A stretch of DNA of 64,000 nucleotides from Micromonospora terminaliae (GTDB taxonomy: Bacteria; Actinomycetota; Actinomycetes; Mycobacteriales; Micromonosporaceae): positions 6,466,001 to 6,530,000 of the forward strand of contig NZ_CP045309.1 in assembly GCF_009671205.1 (NCBI RefSeq), in the 5' to 3' direction. The position numbers and the translations under genes are program-made. Within the stretch, counting starts at the first letter, position 1. Each line of letters begins with the position of its first letter. The notes below the pieces were generated by a model that was given only the letters and a program-made list of their open reading frames with translations, had not been told where the DNA came from and ran no database searches. Shown in pieces: positions 34,689 through 43,903 of this stretch.

Positions 34689-35843
34689 ATGGAGCACGAG
34701 ACACCGGCCGGCGATCTGCGGCTGGCCAACCTGACCAAGCGGTTCGGGGTCTTCACCGCGGTGGACGACCTCAGCCTCACCATCCCGCAGGGCTCGTTCT
34801 TCGCCCTGCTCGGGGCCTCCGGCTGCGGCAAGACCACGACCCTGCGGATGATCGCCGGGCTGGAGGAGCCGACCAGCGGGCAGGTGCTGCTCGGCGACCG
34901 GGACATCGCGGGTCTGCGGCCGTACAAGCGGCCGGTGAACACCGTGTTCCAGAGCTACGCGCTCTTCCCGCACCTCGACATTCACGAGAACGTGGCCTTC
35001 GGGCTGCGGCGGCGCGGCATCCGCAAGGTGACCGACCAGGTCGAGCGGATGCTCGCGCTGGTGCAGCTCGAAGGGTACGGGCGGCGCAAGCCGGCCCAGC
35101 TCTCCGGCGGCCAGCAGCAGCGCGTGGCGCTGGCCCGGGCGCTCATCAACCACCCGCAGGTGCTGCTGCTGGACGAGCCGCTCGGCGCGCTCGACCTCAA
35201 GCTGCGCCGGCAGATGCAGATCGAGCTGAAGCGGATCCAGACCGAGGTCGGCATCACCTTCGTGCACGTCACCCACGACCAGGAGGAGGCCATGACCATG
35301 GCCGACACGGTCGCGGTGATGAACGCCGGCCGGATCGAGCAGCTCGGCGCCCCCGCCGACATCTACGAGTACCCGGCCACCGCGTTCGTGGCGAACTTCC
35401 TCGGCCAGTCCAACCTGCTGGCGGGTGAGGCCGCCGGCCGTACCGGCGACGACGTGCCGGTCACCGCGCACGGCGCGCGCTTCTCGGTGCCCGCCGGCCG
35501 GGCCCGGGCCGACCGGGGGCCGGTCTTCCTCGGGGTACGTCCCGAGAAGCTGCACCTGGTCGGCGGCCCCGACCAGGTGCCCGCCGGCCACCAGCACGTG
35601 GGTGGGGTGGTCAGCGACGCCTCGTACGTCGGGGTGAGCACCCAGTACCTGGTGCGCACGGCGTGGGGCAGCGAGCTGTCCGCGTTCGCCGCGAACAGCG
35701 GGATCGGCGGGCGGCTGCCCGTCGGCACCCCGGTGACCGCGCACTGGGACCCGCGGCACGCCTTCCTGCTGCCCCGGGCCGCCGGGGAGGACGACCAGAC
35801 CAGCCCGCTGCTCGACGAGCCGCCGGTGGGTGCGCTGTCATGA
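34689..35843 (+). CDS. potA: Polyamine ABC transporter ATPase
   Basis: A 384-residue ATPase. Walker A is GASGCGKTT, the signature is LSGGQQQR, Walker B is LLLDEP, and the switch His lies in HVTHDQEEAMTMAD. The C-terminal TOBE domain (about 285-355) is typical of PotA/FbpC types. It begins 5 nt after the potD stop, and its TGA overlaps the potB ATG. Confidence 0.94.
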   Translation: MEHETPAGDLRLANLTKRFGVFTAVDDLSLTIPQGSFFALLGASGCGKTTTLRMIAGLEEPTSGQVLLGDRDIAGLRPYKRPVNTVFQSYALFPHLDIHENVAFGLRRRGIRKVTDQVERMLALVQLEGYGRRKPAQLSGGQQQRVALARALINHPQVLLLDEPLGALDLKLRRQMQIELKRIQTEVGITFVHVTHDQEEAMTMADTVAVMNAGRIEQLGAPADIYEYPATAFVANFLGQSNLLAGEAAGRTGDDVPVTAHGARFSVPAGRARADRGPVFLGVRPEKLHLVGGPDQVPAGHQHVGGVVSDASYVGVSTQYLVRTAWGSELSAFAANSGIGGRLPVGTPVTAHWDPRHAFLLPRAAGEDDQTSPLLDEPPVGALS

Positions 35844-36751
35844 GCGCGCTGGCCCACGTACCGACCTCGGCGGGGCAGCCCGCCGCGCCGCCGGGTCCCT
35901 CGCGGGGACGGCGCCGGCTGCTGCCGTACCTGCTCCTGCTGCCCGGTGCCGCCTGGCTGCTGGTCTTCTTCGTCCTGCCGCTGCTCCAGCTCGCCGCCGC
36001 GAGCCTCTACGACCCGAGCGGATCGCTGGCCACCGGCTACGCCATGACCGGCGAGGTGGGCAACTACTGGGACGCGCTGAGCGCGTACTGGCCGCACTTC
36101 GCCCGCTCGTTCGTCTACTCGGCGATCGCGCTGGTGCTGGCGCTGCTCATGGGCTACCCGCTGGCGTACGCGATCGCGCAGAAGGCCGGCCGGTGGAAGA
36201 ACCTGCTGCTGGTGGCCGTGGTCGCGCCGATGTTCACGAGCTTCCTGGTGCGCACGCTGGCCTGGAAGACCATCCTGTCCGACAACGGCGCCCTGGTCGG
36301 CCTGCTGCGGGACGTGCACCTGCTCGGGGCCGACGGCCGGCTGCTGGCCACCCCGTTCGCGGTGGTGCTCGGCCTCACGTACAACTTCCTGCCGTTCCTG
36401 GTGCTGCCGCTGTACGCGAGCCTGGAGCGGCTCGACCCGCGGCTGCTGGAGGCGGCGAGCGACCTGTACGCGAGCCCGCTGCGCGCCTTCCGGCGGGTCA
36501 CCCTGCCGCTGTCGATGCCCGGGCTGATCGCCGGCACGCTGCTCTTCTTCATCCCGGCCACCGGCGACTACATCAACGCCGAGCTGCTCGGCACGCCGAA
36601 CGAATACATGATCGGCAACGTCATCGACTCGGCGTTCCTGGTCCGGCTGGACTACCCGCAGGGCGCCGCGCTGTCGTTCCTGCTGATGGCGGCGATCCTC
36701 GCGATCGTCTTCGTCTACCTGCGCAAGGCCGGCACGGAGGAGGTGCTGTGA
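35840..36751 (+). CDS. potB: Polyamine ABC transporter permease
   Basis: A 303-residue permease with about six hydrophobic helices (LLPYLLLLPGAAWLLVFFVLPLLQLAAASL first). Its coupling loop EAASDLYASPLRAFRRVTLPLSMPG is the EAA motif that contacts the ATPase. Length and layout match PotB. It starts inside the potA stop (ATGA) and its own TGA overlaps potC. Confidence 0.93.
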   Translation: MSALAHVPTSAGQPAAPPGPSRGRRRLLPYLLLLPGAAWLLVFFVLPLLQLAAASLYDPSGSLATGYAMTGEVGNYWDALSAYWPHFARSFVYSAIALVLALLMGYPLAYAIAQKAGRWKNLLLVAVVAPMFTSFLVRTLAWKTILSDNGALVGLLRDVHLLGADGRLLATPFAVVLGLTYNFLPFLVLPLYASLERLDPRLLEAASDLYASPLRAFRRVTLPLSMPGLIAGTLLFFIPATGDYINAELLGTPNEYMIGNVIDSAFLVRLDYPQGAALSFLLMAAILAIVFVYLRKAGTEEVL

Positions 36752-37590
36752 AACTCAGGCGTTGGCTCGCCGACCGCTGGGTCATGGGCGTGGCCCTGCT
36801 CGTCCTCGGCTACCTCTCGCTGCCGATCCTCGTGGTGGCCGGGCTCTCCTTCAACCGGCCGTCTAGCCGGCTGTCCTACGACTTCAACGAGTTCACCCTG
36901 GACAACTGGGCGCAGCCCTGCGCCACCTCCGACATGTGCGACGCGGTGGTCCGCAGCATGGAGATCGGGCTGATCGCCACGGTGGTCTCCACCATCCTCG
37001 GCACGCTCATGGCGTTCGCCCTGGTCCGGCACGGCTTCAAGGGGCGTTCCGGGATCAACGGCCTGATCTTCCTGCCGATGGCCACCCCGGAGCTGGTGAT
37101 GGGCACCTCGCTGCTCGCCCTCTTCGTGGCCGCCGGGGTGCCGCAGGGCTTCTGGACCATCGTCATCGCGCACGTGATGTTCTGCGTGTCGTTCGTGGTG
37201 GTCACCGTGAAGGCCCGGCTCGCCGGCATGGACCGGCGGCTGGAGGAGGCCGCCATGGACCTGTACGCCAGCGAGTGGCAGACCTTCCGGCGGATCACCC
37301 TGCCCCTGGTGCTGCCCGGCATCGTGGCCGCCGCGCTGCTGGCCTTCTCGCTCAGCTTCGACGACTTCATCATCACGAACTTCAACGCCGGCACGACGGT
37401 CACCTTCCCCATGTACGTCTGGGGCGCCGCCCAGCGCGGCATCCCGCCACAGGTCAACGTCATCGGCACGGCGATGTTCGCGATCGCGCTGCTGCTGGTC
37501 GGGGCCAGCTCGCTGCGGGGCCGCCGGGCCCGGCGCGCCGCGCTCGCGGCCCCCGTGGCCGCCGTCGGGGCGCCCAAGAGCGCGTCATGA
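36748..37590 (+). CDS. potC: Polyamine ABC transporter permease
   Basis: A 280-residue permease. The EAA motif is EEAAMDLYASEWQTFRRITLPLVLPG, and FSLSFDDFIITNFNAGTTVTFPMYVWGA is the classic PotC C-terminal segment. It begins with GTG overlapping the potB stop by 4 nt and ends with an ATGA overlap onto the next gene. A Cys pair (CATSDMC, about residues 52-58) in the first periplasmic loop is an unusual detail. It pairs with PotB in the membrane channel. Confidence 0.93.
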   Translation: MKLRRWLADRWVMGVALLVLGYLSLPILVVAGLSFNRPSSRLSYDFNEFTLDNWAQPCATSDMCDAVVRSMEIGLIATVVSTILGTLMAFALVRHGFKGRSGINGLIFLPMATPELVMGTSLLALFVAAGVPQGFWTIVIAHVMFCVSFVVVTVKARLAGMDRRLEEAAMDLYASEWQTFRRITLPLVLPGIVAAALLAFSLSFDDFIITNFNAGTTVTFPMYVWGAAQRGIPPQVNVIGTAMFAIALLLVGASSLRGRRARRAALAAPVAAVGAPKSAS

Positions 37591-39008
37591 AACTCCCGCA
37601 TACCGGCCGGGCGCTGGCCGACGCCGCGCCCGTCCCGTACTGGCTCGACCGGCCGGAACGCCCGGACCCGCTGCCGCCGCTGGCCGGCAGGCACGATGCC
37701 GACCTGCTGGTGGTGGGCGGCGGGTACTCCGGGCTCTGGACGGCGTTGCTCGCCAAGGAGGCCGACCCCGGCCGGGACGTGCTCCTGGTCGACGCGGGCA
37801 CCTGCGGGTGGGCGGCGTCCGGGCGCAACGGCGGGTTCTGCGCCGCCTCGCTGACCCACGGCCTCGCCAACGGCGCCGAGCGGTGGCCCGGCGAGATCGC
37901 CGAGCTGGAACGGCTCGGCCGGGAGAACCTGGACGCCATCGCCGCCACGGTGGCCAAGCACGGCATCGACTGCGACTTCGAGCGCACCGGTGAGCTGGCG
38001 GTGGCCGTCGAGCCGTACCAGCTCGCCGGGCTGGCGGAGGACGCCGACCTGGCCCGCCGGTACGGCCACGACGTGCGCCTGCTCGACCGGGACGAGGTGC
38101 GTGCCGAGGTGGCGTCGCCGACGTACCTGGGCGGGATGTGGGACCGGGGCCGCGTGGCGCTGCTCGACCCGGCGAAGCTGGCCTGGGGTCTGCGCCGCGC
38201 CGCCCTCGACCTGGGCGTCCGTATCCACGAGCACACCCGGGTCACCGGACTGGCCCGCGACGGCGGGGCGCTGTGCGCGGCCACGGCCGGCGGCCCGGAC
38301 GCCGTGCCCGGCGCGGTCCGGGCGCGGCAGGTGGTGCTCGCCACCAACGCGTTCCCGCCGCTGCTGCGCCGGCTGCGCGCCTGGGTGGTGCCGGTCTACG
38401 ACTACGCGCTCATGACCGAGCCGCTGACGCCCGCGCAGCGGGACGCCATCGGCTGGCGCAACCGGCAGGGGCTGGCCGACACCGGCAACCAGTTCCACTA
38501 CTACCGGATCACCGCCGACGGCCGGATCCTGTTCGGCGGCTACGACGCGGTCTACCACTACGGCAACCGGATGGCGCCGGAGCTGGAGCAGCGCGAGGCC
38601 ACCTTCACGGCGCTGGCGTCGCACTTCTTCACCACGTTCCCGCAGCTCTCCGATGTGCGCTTCAGTCACCGCTGGGGTGGCGTCATCGACACCTGCACCC
38701 GGTTCTGCGCGTTCTTCGGCACCGCCTACGAGGGACGCCTCGCGTACGCGGCCGGGTTCACCGGGCTCGGCGTCGGGGCGACCCGGTTCGGCGCCCGGGT
38801 GATGCTCGACCTGCTCGGCGGGGAGGAGACCCCGCTGACCCGGCTCGACCTGGTGCGCCGCAAGCCGCTGCCGTTCCCGCCGGAGCCCGTCCGGGCCACC
38901 GGCATCCACCTCACCCGCTGGTCGCTCGCCCGCGCCGACGCGCGGGAGGGGCGGCGCAACCTCTGGCTCCGTACTCTCGATCGTCTTGGACTGGGTTTCG
39001 ACTCCTGA
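37587..39008 (+). CDS. FAD-dependent oxidoreductase (PuuB-like gamma-glutamyl-amine/amine oxidase)
   Basis: A 473-residue DAO-family flavoprotein. Motifs are LLVVGGGYSGLWTALLA (dinucleotide-binding, near residue 40), AASGRNGGFCAASLTHG (FAD contact) and YAAGFTGLGVGATRFGARVMLDLL at the C-terminus. It is co-translated with potC (ATGA) and overlaps the next gene by one base. Together with transport and the ureohydrolase this suggests oxidation of an imported amine (inference). It is clearly related to the oxidase at 29185-30561, so two paralogues serve the two divergent arms. Confidence 0.88.
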   Translation: MKLPHTGRALADAAPVPYWLDRPERPDPLPPLAGRHDADLLVVGGGYSGLWTALLAKEADPGRDVLLVDAGTCGWAASGRNGGFCAASLTHGLANGAERWPGEIAELERLGRENLDAIAATVAKHGIDCDFERTGELAVAVEPYQLAGLAEDADLARRYGHDVRLLDRDEVRAEVASPTYLGGMWDRGRVALLDPAKLAWGLRRAALDLGVRIHEHTRVTGLARDGGALCAATAGGPDAVPGAVRARQVVLATNAFPPLLRRLRAWVVPVYDYALMTEPLTPAQRDAIGWRNRQGLADTGNQFHYYRITADGRILFGGYDAVYHYGNRMAPELEQREATFTALASHFFTTFPQLSDVRFSHRWGGVIDTCTRFCAFFGTAYEGRLAYAAGFTGLGVGATRFGARVMLDLLGGEETPLTRLDLVRRKPLPFPPEPVRATGIHLTRWSLARADAREGRRNLWLRTLDRLGLGFDS

Positions 39009-40210
39009 TGCGTATCCTCCTCGTCGGCGCCGGTGGCGTCGGCTCCGCCGCCGTATCCATCGCCGCCCGCCGTTCCTTCTTCGAGACCATGGTGGTCGCC
39101 GACCACGACCCCGCCCGCGCCGCGCGGGCGGTCGCCGGCCACGGCGACCGGTTCGTGGCCGCGACCGTCGACGCCTCCTCGGCCGAGGCGGTCGCCGCGT
39201 TGTGCCGGGAACACCGGATCACCCACGTGCTGAACGCGGTCGACCCGCGCTTCGTCATGCCGATCTTCGACGGCGCGTTCGCCGCCGGAGCCGACTACCT
39301 CGACATGGCCATGTCGCTGTCCCGGCCGCACCCGGCCGCGCCGCACGCCGAGACCGGGGTGAAGCTCGGCGACGAGCAGTTCGCTCTTGCTGACCAGTGG
39401 TCGGCCGCCGGCCGGCTGGCGCTCTGCGGCATCGGCGTCGAACCGGGCCTGTCCGACGTCTTCGCCCGCTACGCCGCCGACGAGCTGTTCACCGAGATCG
39501 ACGAGATCGGGGTACGCGACGGCGCGAACCTCACCGTCGACGGCTACGACTTCGCCCCCTCGTTCTCCATCTGGACCACCATCGAGGAGTGCCTGAACCC
39601 GCCGGTGGTCTGGGAGGCCGACCGGGGCTGGTTCACCACCCCGCCGTTCTCCGAGCCCGAGGTGTTCGAGTTCCCCGAGGGGATCGGCCCGGTCGAGTGC
39701 GTCAACGTGGAGCACGAGGAGGTGCTGCTCATCCCGCGTTGGGTGAAGGCGAAGCGGGTCACCTTCAAGTACGGCCTCGGCGACGAGTTCATCGAGGTGC
39801 TGAAGACGCTGCACAAGCTGGGCCTGGACGCTGTTTCTCCCGTGCGGGTGCGCGGCGTCGACGTCTCGCCCCGCGACGTCGTGGCGGCCTGCCTGCCCGA
39901 CCCGGCCACCCTGGGCGACCGGATGCGCGGCAAGACCTGCGCCGGCACCTACGTGACGGGCACCGGACCGGACGGCCGGCCGCGGCGGGTCTACCTCTAC
40001 CACGTCGTCGACAACGAGTGGTCGATGAACGAGTACGGCCACCAGGCGGTGGTCTGGCAGACCGCCGTCAACCCCGTCGTGGCCCTGGAGTTGCTGGCCA
40101 CCGGGGCCTGGTCCGGCGCCGGCGTGCTCGGCCCGGAGGCGCTGCCCCCGGTACCCTTCCTCGACCTGCTCAACGGCTACGGCTCGCCGTGGGGAATGGA
40201 GGAGCGGTGA
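39008..40210 (+). CDS. Saccharopine dehydrogenase family protein
   Basis: A 400-residue NAD(P)-dependent enzyme with Rossmann motif ILLVGAGGVGSAAV at the N-terminus, LNAVDPRFVMPIFDGAFAAGADYLDMA in the middle, and GIGVEPGLSDVFARYAADELF, matching saccharopine dehydrogenase/carboxynorspermidine-synthase-like folds. The reaction could be oxidative or reductive cleavage of a secondary amine between an amino acid and an amine; the sequence does not say which. Its place between an amine oxidase and a ureohydrolase is unusual. It overlaps the upstream gene by one base and the next by four, so it belongs to the operon. Confidence 0.85.
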   Translation: MRILLVGAGGVGSAAVSIAARRSFFETMVVADHDPARAARAVAGHGDRFVAATVDASSAEAVAALCREHRITHVLNAVDPRFVMPIFDGAFAAGADYLDMAMSLSRPHPAAPHAETGVKLGDEQFALADQWSAAGRLALCGIGVEPGLSDVFARYAADELFTEIDEIGVRDGANLTVDGYDFAPSFSIWTTIEECLNPPVVWEADRGWFTTPPFSEPEVFEFPEGIGPVECVNVEHEEVLLIPRWVKAKRVTFKYGLGDEFIEVLKTLHKLGLDAVSPVRVRGVDVSPRDVVAACLPDPATLGDRMRGKTCAGTYVTGTGPDGRPRRVYLYHVVDNEWSMNEYGHQAVVWQTAVNPVVALELLATGAWSGAGVLGPEALPPVPFLDLLNGYGSPWGMEER

Positions 40211-41220
40211 CCCGCTACGGCCCGATGTTCGGCCCCGACGTGACGTTCCTCGGCGTGCCGCCGTGCACCCTCGAGGAGCCGGTGACGTACGCCGACGCCG
40301 ACGTGGTGATCGTCGGCGCGCCCTTCGACGGCGGCACCTCCCACCGGCCGGGCACCCGGTTCGGCCCGTCCGCCATCCGCCAGGCCTGCTACCTGCCGCA
40401 CGACGGCTCCCGCCCGTCGCTGGCCCTGCGCGTGGACGCGCTGCGCGACCTCTGCGTCTACGACGCGGGCGACGTCGAGATGTTCTCCGGCGACATCGAG
40501 CGTTCGCTGGCCTCGCTGGAGACCGCCGTGCACGCGGTCGCCGCCGCCGGGGCCATCCCGATCGTGCTCGGCGGCGACCACTCAATCGCCCTGCCCGACG
40601 CCACCGGTGTGGCCCGCCACCACGGGCTCGGCCGGGTGTCGCTGGTGCACTTCGACGCGCACGCCGACACCGGGGACATCGAGTTCGGCTCCCTGCACGG
40701 GCACGGCCAGCCGATGCGCCGGCTCATCGAGTCCGGCGCCGTACGCGGCGACCGCTTCCTCCAGATCGGCCTGCGCGGCTACTGGCCGGGGCCGGAGACC
40801 CTGTCCTGGATGGCCGGGCAGCGGATGCGCTCGTACGAGATGACCGAGGTGGTGGCGCGCGGGCTGGACGCCTGTCTCTCGGAGGCGTTCGCGATCGCGA
40901 CCGACGAGTGCGAGGGCGTCTTCCTCTCTGTCGACGTGGACGTGGTCGACCCGGGCATGGCCCCCGGCACCGGCACCCCCGAGCCGGGCGGGTTCACCTC
41001 CCGGCAGCTCCTCGACGCCGTCCGCCGGGTCTGCTACGAACTGCCGGTGGTCGGGGTGGACGTGGTCGAGGTCGCCCCGCCCTACGACCACGCCGACATC
41101 ACCGCGTACCTCGGCAACCGGGTGGTGCTGGAGGCGCTGTCCGCGATCGCCCGCCGCCGCCGCGACGCGGCCGGCGGCGACCCGTGGAACCCGACCCAAC
41201 CCCTCCTCGACGCCCGCTGA
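40207..41220 (+). CDS. Agmatinase/guanidinobutyrase-family ureohydrolase
   Basis: A 337-residue Mn-dependent ureohydrolase that removes urea from a guanidino compound (agmatine gives putrescine; 4-guanidinobutyrate gives GABA). The Mn ligands are in GGDHS (about residue 122), DAHAD (about 150) and SVDVDVVDP (about 241). VIVGAPFDGGTSHRPGTRFGPSAIR is the N-terminal family signature. GTG overlaps the preceding stop by 4 nt. It is the last gene of the transporter operon. Specificity between agmatine and guanidinobutyrate is not decidable, but either product enters the putrescine-GABA route encoded here. Confidence 0.9.
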   Translation: MTRYGPMFGPDVTFLGVPPCTLEEPVTYADADVVIVGAPFDGGTSHRPGTRFGPSAIRQACYLPHDGSRPSLALRVDALRDLCVYDAGDVEMFSGDIERSLASLETAVHAVAAAGAIPIVLGGDHSIALPDATGVARHHGLGRVSLVHFDAHADTGDIEFGSLHGHGQPMRRLIESGAVRGDRFLQIGLRGYWPGPETLSWMAGQRMRSYEMTEVVARGLDACLSEAFAIATDECEGVFLSVDVDVVDPGMAPGTGTPEPGGFTSRQLLDAVRRVCYELPVVGVDVVEVAPPYDHADITAYLGNRVVLEALSAIARRRRDAAGGDPWNPTQPLLDAR

Positions 41221-41245
41221 CCCTTCGCCGCTGTTTAGTTCGGGC

Positions 41246-41251
41246 TATAGT
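41246..41251 (+). promoter_or_regulatory. -10 element (TATAGT) of the toxin-antitoxin operon
   Basis: TATAGT ends six nt before the toxin ATG, giving a leaderless toxin mRNA. A TAGTT direct repeat (41236-41240 and 41248-41252) overlaps the box and could be the autoregulatory operator. Confidence 0.55.
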
Positions 41252-41257
41252 TGGTCC

Positions 41258-41650
41258 ATGGGTGCTGACGCGGGGCGGTGGTCGGTCCGGGTCACCGGTG
41301 AGGTCCGCCGTTGGCTGCGCGACCTGCGGCGGAGTGATCCTGCCTCGTACGAGAGCGTGCGGGTCGCCGTGGACAAGCTGGCCGAGGTCGGCCCCGGTCT
41401 GGGTCGGCCCCTGGTGGACACGCTCCGCGGCAGCAGCATCAGCAACCTCAAGGAACTTCGCCCCCGATCGGGGCGTGACGTCGCGATCCGCGTGCTGTTC
41501 GTCTTCGACCCCTGGTCGCAGGCGGTGCTCCTCGTCGCCGGCAACAAGGCGGGCAACTGGAGCCGGTGGTATCAGCAGAACATCCCGATGGCGGAGGTTG
41601 CGTACAAGGCTTGGCTCGACAATGAGCGCGAGCGAAGGGGGGAGTCGTGA
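41258..41650 (+). CDS. HigB/RelE-family toxin of a type II toxin-antitoxin pair
   Basis: A 130-residue RelE-fold protein. The hallmarks are VRRWLRDLRRSDPASYESVRVAVDKLAEVGPGLGRPLVDTL, SNLKELRPRSGRDVAIRVLFVFDP, and AVLLVAGNKAGNWSRWYQQNIPMAE, matching the HigB-like phage-derived Gp49 class. Such toxins cleave mRNA on the ribosome. The toxin precedes the antitoxin, the HigBA order, and their coding sequences overlap by 4 nt. A TATAGT -10 six nt upstream implies a leaderless mRNA. No Shine-Dalgarno site precedes the start, so antitoxin synthesis may rely on coupling. Confidence 0.88.
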   Translation: MGADAGRWSVRVTGEVRRWLRDLRRSDPASYESVRVAVDKLAEVGPGLGRPLVDTLRGSSISNLKELRPRSGRDVAIRVLFVFDPWSQAVLLVAGNKAGNWSRWYQQNIPMAEVAYKAWLDNERERRGES

Positions 41651-41958
41651 CGGAGTTCTACGACTGGGATGAGGTCCGTGCCGATCTCGGCGGCGACGAC
41701 GCGGCCTACGAGGCGGAGCGAGCCCGGACCGAGGCCTGGGTGAGTGCCTTCCACCTGGCCGAGGAGCGCAAGCGGCTGGGGCTCACCCAGCGACAGGTCG
41801 CCGAGCTCATGGGGGTGACGCCGGGTCGGGTCAGCCAGATCGAGAACGGCGACCTCGACGTGAACGAGGTGGCGACCTTGAGCCGCTACGCGACCGCACT
41901 CGGCGCGAAGCTGCGCATCATCTTCGACTACGGGGACGATCTCCGTCAGATCGCCTGA
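41647..41958 (+). CDS. HigA-type XRE helix-turn-helix antitoxin
   Basis: A 103-residue antitoxin with an XRE DNA-binding domain at about residues 38-95 (ERKRLGLTQRQVAELMGVTPGRVSQIENGDLDVNEVATLSRYATALG). The first 35 residues are acidic and could neutralise the toxin. The GTG start overlaps the toxin stop. It probably represses the operon by binding near 41236-41252. Confidence 0.88.
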   Translation: MTEFYDWDEVRADLGGDDAAYEAERARTEAWVSAFHLAEERKRLGLTQRQVAELMGVTPGRVSQIENGDLDVNEVATLSRYATALGAKLRIIFDYGDDLRQIA

Positions 41959-42010
41959 CCGTCAGCGCCGGGGGCAGCGCGGCGCCAGCGAGCTGGAAGA
42001 TCTCGGCCAG

Positions 42011-42357
42011 TCAGCGGGCCAGGTGGGAGCGGATGAGGAAGCGGACGCCCTCGGGGGCCTCCAGGGAGAAGCCGCTGCCTCGGCCGGGGACCACGTCGAC
42101 CGTCAGGCGGGTGTGTTTCCACAGGTTCCACTGGGCGGTGGACATCCAGAACTCGACGGGCTCGGGCACGCCCTCCACGGAAAGCGACGCGAGCAGCACG
42201 TCCGAGGCGCCGGTGCGGAACTCGCCGGCCGGGTAGCACATCGGGGCGCTGCCGTCGCAGCAGCCGCCGGACTGGTGGAACATGATCGGCCCGTGGGCCG
42301 CCCGCAGCGACCGGATGAGTCCGGCCGCCGCGGGCGTCAGGGTGACGGGGTCGCCCA

Positions 42358-42358
<1 letters not shown>
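42011..42358 (-). CDS. DUF779 family protein
   Basis: A 115-residue protein starting VTLTPAAAGLIRSLRAAHGPIMFHQSGGCCDGSAPMCYPAGEF, with a Cys-rich GGCCDGSAPMC motif, then WMSTAQWNLWKHTRLTVDVVPGRGSGFSLE. This is DUF779, a small family found beside acetaldehyde dehydrogenases. The cysteines may coordinate metal or a cluster, but the role is unknown. Its ATG overlaps the dehydrogenase stop by one base (TGATG), so the proteins are produced together. Confidence 0.9.
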
Positions 42359-43863
<1,505 letters not shown>

Positions 43864-43903
43864 GGGTACCTCCGCCGTCCGTCAGGGGTGGACGGCGGGG
43901 ACG

